A stretch of DNA of 64,000 bases, from the NCBI RefSeq assembly GCF_000429325.1, contig NZ_AUBQ01000003.1, positions 248,001 through 312,000 on the forward strand. The letters are read 5' to 3'. The notes beneath the pieces are model-generated. The model made no database searches. It was not told the origin of the DNA and saw nothing but the letters and a program-made list of their open reading frames with translations. Both the position numbers and the translations under genes were made by a program. This document shows, piece after piece, positions 57,309 to 64,000 of this stretch (positions are counted from its first letter, which is position 1; each line of letters begins with the position of its first letter). The stretch comes from Fundidesulfovibrio putealis DSM 16056 (lineage in GTDB: Bacteria > Desulfobacterota > Desulfovibrionia > Desulfovibrionales > Desulfovibrionaceae).

Positions 57309-57717
57309 CACGAACTCCTTGGGTGGTCTCTTCCTCGCGGTTCAGCCGCACAGGGGCTCAGGGACCGGCATATCCTCCCAAAAAGGTATGAGATGCCGAG
57401 AGACCCTGCGCCGTGGAGCGTTCCCCCTCCCGGCGCCGGACCGGCAGAGCAAACCGGTCCGGCCAAAAGCGATGCCGGAGAGGGAGCCGTGCGGCTCTTT
57501 CTGTGGCGGCGAGGGGGGGCGTCCTCCCAAACGCTTCCCCCGCGCGCGCCGTGGAAGTCTCGAACCGGATAGACGTGATCCGTAGGCAATACGTGCCTGC
57601 CAGCCAGCCTCGGAGTCCAAGGGGTTCAAGCCTTCCCGCAAAAGGGCGAACGCTCGCCTGCTTGCGGGAAGACCGGTCCGCCGGGTTGGCGGAGGCGGAC
57701 CGGTCCCCTGTTGTCAG
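57309..57717. other. 409-bp hairpin-rich intergenic region
   Basis: Between nfnA start and the fumarase beta stop. Perfect stems: GCCGGACCGG/CCGGTCCGGC (57435-57444, 57454-57463), CTTCCCGCAA/TTGCGGGAAG (57632-57641, 57662-57671) and GACCGGTCCGCC/GGCGGACCGGTC (57671-57682, 57694-57705). The last two are suited to stop fumarase transcription. Open frames here have no protein-like composition. The nfnAB promoter should lie near the left end. Confidence 0.65.
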
Positions 57718-58275
57718 CTAGCCTGCGAGGGCTGCTTCCAGGTTGGGCTTGGTGTAGAGCTCACCGCCGTGACAGTCGTTGATGACCAGCAGGGGGAAGC
57801 GCTCGACGGTCAGTTCCCGGATGGCCTCGGGGCCGAGGTCGTCATAAGCGATGACCTTGGCTGCCTTGATGGCCAGGGACAAAAGCGCGCCAGCGCCGCC
57901 GGTGGCTCCGAAGTAGGCAGCCTTGTGGGTGGCCATGGCGTCTTTTACTTCCTGGCTGCGCTTGCCCTTGCCGATGGTGCCCTTGAGGCCCAGGCTGTGC
58001 AGGCGCGGGGCGTAGGTGTCCATGCGGTAGGAGGTGGTGGGCCCGGCCGAGCCGATGGGGCGTCCCGGAGGCGCGGGGCTTGGACCCACGTAGTAGATCA
58101 GCGCGCCCTTGAGGTCGAAGGGCAGGGCCTCGCCCTTGTCCAGGGAGTCGGTCAGTCGCTTGTGGGCGGCGTCGCGGCCCGTATAGATGGTGCCGGTGAT
58201 GTACACCACGTCGCCGGATTTCAGCTTCTCGATGTCCGCATCGGTGAGCGGAGTCTTCAGTTCGTATTCAGCCAT
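57718..58275 (-). CDS. class I fumarase, beta (C-terminal) subunit
   Basis: 185 residues from ATG 58275, overlapping the alpha stop by one base (TAATG). 'LKSGDVVYITGTIYTGRDAAH', cited by its GTIYTGRDAAHKR core, 'GPTTSYRMDTYAP', 'FGATGGAGALLS' and 'VINDCHGGELY' are typical of the fumarase/tartrate dehydratase beta family. The frd genes upstream favour fumarase over L-tartrate dehydratase. Part of an oxygen-sensitive iron-sulfur enzyme. Confidence 0.9.
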   Translation of the reverse strand: MAEYELKTPLTDADIEKLKSGDVVYITGTIYTGRDAAHKRLTDSLDKGEALPFDLKGALIYYVGPSPAPPGRPIGSAGPTTSYRMDTYAPRLHSLGLKGTIGKGKRSQEVKDAMATHKAAYFGATGGAGALLSLAIKAAKVIAYDDLGPEAIRELTVERFPLLVINDCHGGELYTKPNLEAALAG

Positions 58276-59114
58276 TAGAGCACCACCTCCTTGTGCCGCG
58301 CGGAGTGGCACTGAACGTTCACGGCCAGGGGCAGGCTGGCCAGGTGGCAGGGGGCCACCAGGATCTTCACGCCCAGGCAGGTGGTTTTGCCGCCCAGGCC
58401 CATGGGGCCGATGTTCAGCTTGTTGATGGACTCGAGCACTTCGGCCTCAAGCTTGGCGACTTCGGGATCGGGATGGGTGTCGTCGATGTCGCGCAGCAGG
58501 GCCTTCTTGGAGTTGATGGCCGCCAGCTCGAAGTTGCCGCCGATGCCGATGCCCACCAGGACGGGCGGGCAGGGGTTGGGGCCTGCCTCGGCCACGCGGT
58601 TGATGATGAACTCGCGCAGGCCCTTCCACCCGGCTGCCGGGGGGAACATCATGACGCGGCTCATGTTCTCGGAGCCGCCGCCCTTGGCCATCATCCAGAT
58701 CTTCAGCTTGTCGCCGGGGACGATGTCGAAGTGGATGATCGCGGGGCCGTTGTCCCCGGTGTTCTTGCGGGTGAAGGGATCGCAGGAGGATTTGCGCAGG
58801 TAGCCTTCCTTGTAGCCCTTGATCATGCCCTCGTTGATGGCCTGGCGCAGGCTCATGCCGTCCACGTGGGCGTCCTCGCCCATTTCCACGAAGAACACGG
58901 CGAGGCCGCAGTCCTGGCAGAGGGGCAGGCCGGTGTCCTTGGACAGCTCGGCGTTCTCGATGAGCTGGCGGAAAATCTCCTTGGCGGCGGGATTTTCCTC
59001 GGCCGCGTGGCGCTCCTTGAACGTCCTCATGACGTCCTCGGGCAGTTCCCGGTTGGCCGCGATGCACATCTCGGCCACCTTGTCGATGATCGTCTGTGCT
59101 TGAATCGTACGCAT
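58275..59114 (-). CDS. class I fumarase, alpha (N-terminal) subunit
   Basis: 279 residues from ATG 59114 (GGGAG 5 nt upstream); the longer frame upstream is not supported. Probable cluster ligands are the Cys in 'LPLCQDCGLAVFF', in 'PCPPVLVGIGIGGNFE' and in 'GGKTTCLGVKI'. 'GGGSENMSRVMMFPPAAG' is also typical. It hydrates fumarate to malate. It lies 229 bp after frdB, so may be co-transcribed or have its own promoter in that gap. Confidence 0.9.
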   Translation of the reverse strand: MRTIQAQTIIDKVAEMCIAANRELPEDVMRTFKERHAAEENPAAKEIFRQLIENAELSKDTGLPLCQDCGLAVFFVEMGEDAHVDGMSLRQAINEGMIKGYKEGYLRKSSCDPFTRKNTGDNGPAIIHFDIVPGDKLKIWMMAKGGGSENMSRVMMFPPAAGWKGLREFIINRVAEAGPNPCPPVLVGIGIGGNFELAAINSKKALLRDIDDTHPDPEVAKLEAEVLESINKLNIGPMGLGGKTTCLGVKILVAPCHLASLPLAVNVQCHSARHKEVVL

Positions 59115-59297
59115 CGCATCTCCCTTTTGGGGGCCGGGGCGGGGGTGTTGGCCCCCGCGCCCGTCCTGGGATTTCTCCGCTGGTCCAGGGGTGGTGTGTT
59201 CTCCCCCGGGCTCCCCTTGTTCATGGCTTCTGTGGCTCAACAGTGGCAGTGGTGAGGCCGGCGAAGCACTGTGATTTCCCTTGAAAGAGGCCCGGCG

Positions 59298-59323
59298 GAG
59301 GCCCTGCCCACGTGCAGGGCCTC
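59298..59323 (-). terminator. hairpin after frdB
   Basis: GAGGCCCTGC and GCAGGGCCTC form a perfect 10-bp stem around CCACGT, 21 bp beyond the frdB stop. A modest CTCTTTC tract follows on the minus strand, so it may only partly terminate before the fumarase genes. Confidence 0.65.
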
Positions 59324-59343
59324 ACCGGAAGATCCCTTCAGTT

Positions 59344-60105
59344 CTACAGCTTGATGTCCTGCTTCAGGAAGCTGGGCAGGATGTTGTTGACGGCGGCGAA
59401 GGCCATCTTCTTGCGCAGCTTGCCCAAGACGTCCTGCAGGGGCAGGTACTTGGGGCAGACGTCCTGGCAGGCCAGAAGGCCCATGCAGCCGAAGATGCCC
59501 TCGTCGGTGCCGATCAGGTCGAAGTACTCCTTCTCGGTGCGCTCGTCGCGGGGATCCAGGATGAAGCGGGCCACGCGGTTCAGCGTCGTTGCTCCCAGGA
59601 AGTCCTCGCGCATGAGCGCCGTGCCGCAGGCGGCGACGCAGCAGCCGCATTCCACGCAGCGGTCCAGCTCGTAGATGGCTTCGGCTACGTCGTTGTCCAT
59701 GCGCTCTTCGATGGCGCTGGGGTCGAAGACCTTCTTGGTGTGGCACCAGGATTCGATCTTCTTGTACATGGCGCGGAACCAGGTTCCGGTGTCCACGGAC
59801 AGGTCGCCCACCAGCTTGAAGATCGGCAGCGGCATGAGGGTGATCTCTTCCGGCAGGTCCTTGGTCTTGGTGTGGCAGGCAAGCCCCGGGCGGCCGTTGA
59901 TCACCATGGCGCACGCGCCGCAGATGCCCGCGCGGCAGCAGAAGTCGAACTGGAGCGAGGGGTCCTGCTCTTCACGCAGGCGGTTCAGCACGATGAACAG
60001 GGTCATGGACTCCGTTTCATCGATGGAGAAGCTCTGCATGTGCGGGACCGATTGAGGGTCCTGCGGGTTGTAGCGGAATATGTTGAATTTCAGCATTCTG
60101 GCCAT
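59344..60105 (-). CDS. frdB: fumarate reductase / succinate dehydrogenase iron-sulfur subunit
   Basis: 253 residues. [2Fe-2S] motif 'CCRAGICGACAMVINGRPG' with a later Cys, [4Fe-4S] motif 'CVECGCCVAACG' and [3Fe-4S] motif 'CMGLLACQDVCPKYLP'. It carries electrons between the FrdA flavin and the menaquinone site of FrdC. Last of the frdCAB run, 18 bp after frdA. A terminator-like hairpin follows. Confidence 0.93.
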   Translation of the reverse strand: MARMLKFNIFRYNPQDPQSVPHMQSFSIDETESMTLFIVLNRLREEQDPSLQFDFCCRAGICGACAMVINGRPGLACHTKTKDLPEEITLMPLPIFKLVGDLSVDTGTWFRAMYKKIESWCHTKKVFDPSAIEERMDNDVAEAIYELDRCVECGCCVAACGTALMREDFLGATTLNRVARFILDPRDERTEKEYFDLIGTDEGIFGCMGLLACQDVCPKYLPLQDVLGKLRKKMAFAAVNNILPSFLKQDIKL

Positions 60106-60123
60106 TGTACTCTCCTCGCTTCC

Positions 60124-61983
60124 TTAGGCCTTGGCGCCTTTGGGCGTTGCCGTGGGCGGGTTGTCCATGGGGATGATCTTGCCGCCGCCGTAGCCGCGCT
60201 CTCCGGGAGGAATCTCGAACACCTTGGTGGCGGGTTCGTAGGTCAGCGTGGGGAGATCGTCCGTGGAATTGGCCCAGGTGGCCAGGGTGCGGTTCAGCCA
60301 GTCGCGGTCGTTGCGCTCGGGGAAGTCCTCGCGGGTGTGCGCGCCGCGCGACTCGGTGCGGTTGAGCGCGCCGTAGCACACGCACTGCGCAAGCTTGACC
60401 ATGCCTTCGATCTTAAGGGCCAGACCCAGCTCGGCGTTGGCTCCCAGGCCGTTGGACCGCAGACCCACCTTGCGGGCGCGGTTCAGGATCTCCGTGAGCT
60501 TGGTGACGCTCTCGGTCAGGTCCTTGCCGTTTCGGAAGATGCCAGCGCCCTTCATGATGGTGTCGAACATGGCGTTGCGCACAGCGTAGACGTTCTCGCG
60601 GCCGTTGGACCCGGAGATGAGGGCCTTGATGCGGTCCTCCTGCTTCTGCTGGGCCGCGCGGATGGCCTCGGTCTTGAAGATGGTGTCGGTTCCGGCCAGG
60701 AACTCGACCACCTTGCCGCCGACCCACATGCCCGCAACGATGGTCTCGGCCAGGGAGTTGCCGCCCAGGCGGTTGAAGCCGTGCATGTCCCAGCAGGCGG
60801 CTTCGCCAGCGGAGAACAGGCCCTTCAGGCCGTAGGCCGCGCCGTCCTTGTTGGTGCGCACGCCGCCCATGGAGTAGTGCTGGGTGGGGCGCACGGGGAT
60901 GAGCTGGTGCACGGGGTCCACGCCCAGGAAGGACTCGCAGATCTCCTGCACTTCGCGCAGCTTGGTGGAGATGTGCTTCTCGCCCAGGTGGCGGATGTCC
61001 AGCCAGAGGTGGTCTCCGTAGGAGCCCTTCACGCCAAGGCCCTTGCGGATGTGCTCGGTCATGCGGCGGCTCACCACGTCGCGCGAGGCAAGCTCGGCCT
61101 TCTCGGGCTCGTAGTCCGGCATGAAGCGGTACTGGTTCACGTCCAGGAGCGTTCCGCCGTCGCCTCGGCAGCCTTCGGTCACCAGGATGTCCGTGGGCAC
61201 GATGCCGGTGGGGTGGAACTGGACGGCCTCGGGGTTGCCGAAGGGCACCACGCCGGTGTCCAGGCCGATGATCATGCCGCCGCCGTCGCAGATGACCGCG
61301 TTGGTGGACTCGCGGTAGATGCGCCCGTAGCCGCCGGTGGCGATCAGCGTGGCGCGCGACAGGTAGGCGCGCAGCTCGCCGGTCTTCAGGCAGCGCACGA
61401 TGGCGCCCATGCAGGTCTCGCCGTCGTGGATCAGGGCGATGGCCTCTGTCTTGTCGTGGACCTCAACGCCCATCTGGGCGGCGCGGTTGTCCAGGGTGTA
61501 CAGCACGGCGTGGCCGGTGCCGTCAGACGTGTAGCAGGTGCGCCACTTGGCCGTGCCGCCGAAGCTGCGCGAGTGGATGAGGCCCTCGTTCTCGGGCTTC
61601 TCGTACGCGGTGAAGGGTTTGCCGCCCTTGTAGTAGGTGGCCTCGCCGGGCACCACGCGGTTCCAGGGCACGCCCCAGAAGGCCATCTGGCGCATGGCGA
61701 TGGGGGCGGTGTCCGCGAAGATGCGGGAGCATTCCTGGTCTGCGCCCCAGTCGGAGCCCTTCACGGTGTCGGAGAAGTGGACGTCCGGGGAGTCGCCCTC
61801 GCCCATGGCCGAGTTGCCCAGCGCCGCCTGCATGCCGCCCTGTGCGGCGGAGGAGTGGGAGCGCCTGGCCGGAACCAGCGACAGACAGATGACCGAGAAT
61901 CCGTTTTCCGCAGCCTCGATGGCCACGCGCTCGCCGGCAAGACCGGCGCCGATGCACAACAGGTCGGTTTGAATGATTTGCAT
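60124..61983 (-). CDS. frdA: fumarate reductase / succinate dehydrogenase flavoprotein
   Basis: 619 residues from ATG 61983 (AAGGA 7 nt upstream). The FAD-binding start is 'LLCIGAGLAGERVAIEA', with the flavin-attachment His in 'RRSHSSAAQGGMQAALG'. The substrate and catalytic regions are seen in 'QFHPTGIVPTDILVTEG' and 'RPTQHYSMGGVRTNKDG'. Together with the diheme cytochrome b subunit this is a Wolinella-type menaquinol:fumarate reductase that may also run as succinate dehydrogenase. Confidence 0.95.
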   Translation of the reverse strand: MQIIQTDLLCIGAGLAGERVAIEAAENGFSVICLSLVPARRSHSSAAQGGMQAALGNSAMGEGDSPDVHFSDTVKGSDWGADQECSRIFADTAPIAMRQMAFWGVPWNRVVPGEATYYKGGKPFTAYEKPENEGLIHSRSFGGTAKWRTCYTSDGTGHAVLYTLDNRAAQMGVEVHDKTEAIALIHDGETCMGAIVRCLKTGELRAYLSRATLIATGGYGRIYRESTNAVICDGGGMIIGLDTGVVPFGNPEAVQFHPTGIVPTDILVTEGCRGDGGTLLDVNQYRFMPDYEPEKAELASRDVVSRRMTEHIRKGLGVKGSYGDHLWLDIRHLGEKHISTKLREVQEICESFLGVDPVHQLIPVRPTQHYSMGGVRTNKDGAAYGLKGLFSAGEAACWDMHGFNRLGGNSLAETIVAGMWVGGKVVEFLAGTDTIFKTEAIRAAQQKQEDRIKALISGSNGRENVYAVRNAMFDTIMKGAGIFRNGKDLTESVTKLTEILNRARKVGLRSNGLGANAELGLALKIEGMVKLAQCVCYGALNRTESRGAHTREDFPERNDRDWLNRTLATWANSTDDLPTLTYEPATKVFEIPPGERGYGGGKIIPMDNPPTATPKGAKA

Positions 61984-61993
61984 GGCGTTATCC

Positions 61994-62653
61994 TTATTTG
62001 GTGGCGAGGAACCAGAAGCGCAGCAAAGTGACCACGCCAATGCCAATCATGATAGCCGTGAGCAGGTTCTCCTTCTTCTTGAAGCCGAACCGTCCCTTGC
62101 TGTCGATGACGCCCCATTTGATCATGATGCGGTAGAAGCCGATGCCGACGTGCAGCTCCACCATGGGCAGGAGCACCAGGTAGAAGAGCATCCACCAGCC
62201 GCCCTGGATGCGGGCTGCGGACTTCTGCGCGGTGATGGGCAGGTCGGTGAGGACAACCCACATGTGGATGGAGCCCATGATCAGGATGATCATGGCCGTG
62301 ACGGCCTGAACCACCCACAGCCAGGTGTCGGCGTGGCGCATGCGCTTGGCGTTCTGCAGCATGAGCCCCTGTTCCTTGGAGGCGAAGGGGATCTTGCGGG
62401 CGGCCAGCACGAAGTGGGTGAGGAAGATGGCGAAGATCGCCGGACCACCCAGCTGGGCCATGCCGGTGGCCTCGAAGAAGTGACCGATGGCGTTCATGAC
62501 GCCGGGGCCGATGATGACGCTTGAAACCAGGAACAGGTGCGCCCACATGAACATGATCAGGAAAGCGCCGGACAGCATCTGGCACCAGTCCAGATAGGCC
62601 GAGCACTTGCAGCTGGTCATGGGTTTGTGGGTGGCGATGGACGGGATCGACAT
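61994..62653 (-). CDS. frdC: fumarate reductase cytochrome b subunit (diheme, five helices)
   Basis: 219 residues with five membrane helices. Candidate heme ligands are His39 ('MWAHLFL'), His80 ('LTHFVLA'), His129 ('GSIHMWVV') and His164 ('ELHVGIG'), in helices as in Wolinella FrdC. It oxidises menaquinol or reduces menaquinone and anchors FrdAB to the membrane. First of the frdCAB run, 10 bp before frdA and 87 bp after the dctA gene. Confidence 0.92.
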   Translation of the reverse strand: MSIPSIATHKPMTSCKCSAYLDWCQMLSGAFLIMFMWAHLFLVSSVIIGPGVMNAIGHFFEATGMAQLGGPAIFAIFLTHFVLAARKIPFASKEQGLMLQNAKRMRHADTWLWVVQAVTAMIILIMGSIHMWVVLTDLPITAQKSAARIQGGWWMLFYLVLLPMVELHVGIGFYRIMIKWGVIDSKGRFGFKKKENLLTAIMIGIGVVTLLRFWFLATK

Positions 62654-62693
62654 TACATCCTCCGGGTCTGTGTGGAACTGTCCGTCAGAGCGG

Positions 62694-62718
62694 GGCGGGC
62701 GTGTCTGGTCCGCCCGCC
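62694..62718 (-). terminator. hairpin between dctA and frdC
   Basis: GGCGGGCG (62694-62701) and CGCCCGCC (62711-62718) form an 8-bp stem with 9-nt loop in the 87-bp gap. No T-run follows, so read-through into frdCAB is likely. Confidence 0.4.
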
Positions 62719-62740
62719 GCCGCTGTTGCCGGTTTTGTAC

Positions 62741-64000
62741 TTATGCCTTGTCCGTGGGGCAGACGCCGCCATTGGTGACGGACTTGCCTTCGGCCAGCAT
62801 CTCTTCGGGATCGTCGGCGAAGTCGCCTGAGAGGTCGCCTGCCAGCACGCACTGGAGCTTGCGTTCGTCCAGCGCGCCTTCCCACTTGGCGATGACCAGG
62901 GTGGCCACGCCGTTGCCGATCAGGTTGGTGATGGCGCGGGCTTCGGACATGAAGCGGTCAACGCCAAGGAGCAGGGTCAGCGAGGCCAGCGGGATGGAAC
63001 CCACCGAGCCCAGGGTGGCGGCCAGGGTGATGAAGCCGCCGCCGGTGACTGCCGCAGCGCCCTTGGAGGTGAGCAGCAGGATGAACATCATGTACAGCTG
63101 GTCGGCCATGGTCAGCGGGGTGTTGGTGGCCTGGGCCAGGAACACGGCGGCCATGGTCAGGTAGATGCAGGTGCCGTCCAGGTTGAAGGAGTAGCCCATG
63201 GGCAGGCACAGGCCGACCACGGACTGGTTGGCTCCGGCGTTCTCCAGCTTGGCCATCATGCGGGGCAGGGCCGCCTCGGAGGAGGAGGTGCCGAGCACCA
63301 GGAGGATCTCCTCGGAGATGTACTTGAGGTACTTCCACAGGGAGAAGCCGGCCATCTTGCAGACCGCCCACAACACCACGAAGATGAACAGGGCGCAGGT
63401 CAGGTAGACGTCGAGCATCAGCCTGCCCAGCGCCATGAGGGCGTCACCCCCCTGGGTGGACACCACCACGGCCATGGCCCCGAATGCGCCGAACGGCGCG
63501 AAGTACATCACATAATGGACTACTTTGAACATGCCTCGCGCGAATTCATCAATGAATGTCGTTACGTTGCGTGCGCGGTCTCCCAGGGCGGAAAGGCCCG
63601 TGCCGAAGAGGATGGAGAAGAAGAGCACCTGCAGGATGTCGCCCTTGGAGAAGGCGCCGACGACCGAGTCAGGCACGATGTTGGTGAGGAAATCGACCGT
63701 GGAGAGCTTCTTGGTCTCGCCTGCGTAGGCTTGCACCTTTTTCACGCCGGCAGCGTCGGCCTGCATCTTGGCCGCGTAGTCGTCCAAGCCGACGCCGGGC
63801 TTGGTGACGTTGACCACGGCCAGGCCGATGGCCAGGGCGAACAGGGTCATGGTCCAGAAATACAGCATGGCCTTCAGGCCCACGCGGCCGACCTTGCCCA
63901 TGTCGCCCATTTTGGCGATGCCGGTGACGACCGTACAGAAAATGATGGGTGCGATGACCATCTTGACCATCTTGATAAAGGTCTTGGCCAGTGGCTCGAG
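62741..64000 (-). CDS. dctA: C4-dicarboxylate:cation symporter DctA (5' end beyond window)
   Basis: The reading frame is open from the right window edge to the stop at 62741, giving 419 residues; the true N-terminus is missing. Re-entrant loop motif 'LGTSSSEAALPRMMAKLENAG', cited by its GTSSSEAALP core, and the substrate/Na site 'PMGYSFNLDGTCIYLTMA' mark the DAACS family. Placement before frdCAB and fumarase supports uptake of fumarate, malate or succinate over glutamate. Export of succinate is also possible. Confidence 0.9.
   Translation of the reverse strand, partial: LEPLAKTFIKMVKMVIAPIIFCTVVTGIAKMGDMGKVGRVGLKAMLYFWTMTLFALAIGLAVVNVTKPGVGLDDYAAKMQADAAGVKKVQAYAGETKKLSTVDFLTNIVPDSVVGAFSKGDILQVLFFSILFGTGLSALGDRARNVTTFIDEFARGMFKVVHYVMYFAPFGAFGAMAVVVSTQGGDALMALGRLMLDVYLTCALFIFVVLWAVCKMAGFSLWKYLKYISEEILLVLGTSSSEAALPRMMAKLENAGANQSVVGLCLPMGYSFNLDGTCIYLTMAAVFLAQATNTPLTMADQLYMMFILLLTSKGAAAVTGGGFITLAATLGSVGSIPLASLTLLLGVDRFMSEARAITNLIGNGVATLVIAKWEGALDERKLQCVLAGDLSGDFADDPEEMLAEGKSVTNGGVCPTDKA

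Noticed and set aside
59281-62031. 916-codon open frame on the plus strand
   Set aside because: It runs antisense to frdB and frdA, whose catalytic motifs are intact; a GC-bias artefact.
1-64000. CRISPR arrays, insertion sequences, integrases, retron or diversity-generating elements
   Set aside because: No regular spacer-repeat array, transposase, integrase or reverse transcriptase motif was seen; the phage-like pair has no recombination genes or attachment-site repeats around it.

Overview
The window reads as a chromosomal segment from a GC-rich, anaerobic, Gram-negative sulfate-reducer-type bacterium of the Desulfovibrionaceae (Desulfovibrio/Fundidesulfovibrio-like). This is inferred from an FlxABCD-HdrABC cluster beside NfnAB, a three-gene quinol:fumarate reductase, a two-subunit class I fumarase, futalosine-pathway menaquinone genes, a Desulfovibrio-type outer-membrane porin and a selenocysteine peroxiredoxin. 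No rRNA, tRNA, CRISPR array, integrase or transposase was seen.

Layout. 1-4.6 kb: the N-terminal end of an MlaE-type permease (STAS domain), then a divergent operon with a receiver-STAS regulator, a TlpA-like thioredoxin, a GAF/rhodanese-like membrane protein, a MauE/DoxX-like protein and a small lipoprotein. 4.6-13.2 kb: an acyltransferase and a five-gene minus-strand operon (MFS, HD hydrolase, MFS, a large PEP-synthase-like protein, ChrA chromate transporter). 13.2-15.4 kb: a repeat-rich gap, then a chrB-DUF2148 pair behind a palindromic site. 15.4-21.6 kb: a porin, then mqnE-mqnC-mqnA with a TetR gene, divergent from mqnD across a 16-bp palindrome. 21.7-30.8 kb: DUF4239 membrane protein, selenocysteine peroxiredoxin with SECIS hairpin, GT39-like glycosyltransferase, SH3 protein, a ModBC-like transporter preceded by a 52-residue membrane protein, and a GAF-SpoIIE phosphatase. 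30.9-41.8 kb: a phosphatase fused to an autotransporter barrel, rlmD, a SPOR protein, an M1-type peptidase, a lipoprotein trypsin-like protease and two orphan phage-virion-like genes. 41.9-47.4 kb: signalling genes (hybrid kinase, methyltransferase-like protein, chemoreceptor). 47.8-57.3 kb: hdrCBA-flxDCBA and nfnAB. 57.7-64 kb: fumarase, fumarate reductase and a DctA-type carrier cut by the window end.

How the genes fit together. DctA would import C4-dicarboxylates, fumarase interconverts malate and fumarate, and FrdCAB reduces fumarate with menaquinol, which the Mqn enzymes help make. Flx-Hdr and NfnAB connect NAD(P)H, ferredoxin and thiol/disulfide pools by flavin-based electron bifurcation. 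The thiol-redox operon at the left end and the Sec peroxiredoxin suggest oxidative-stress handling. Two families of hairpin-forming repeats sit in many of the gene-end gaps.
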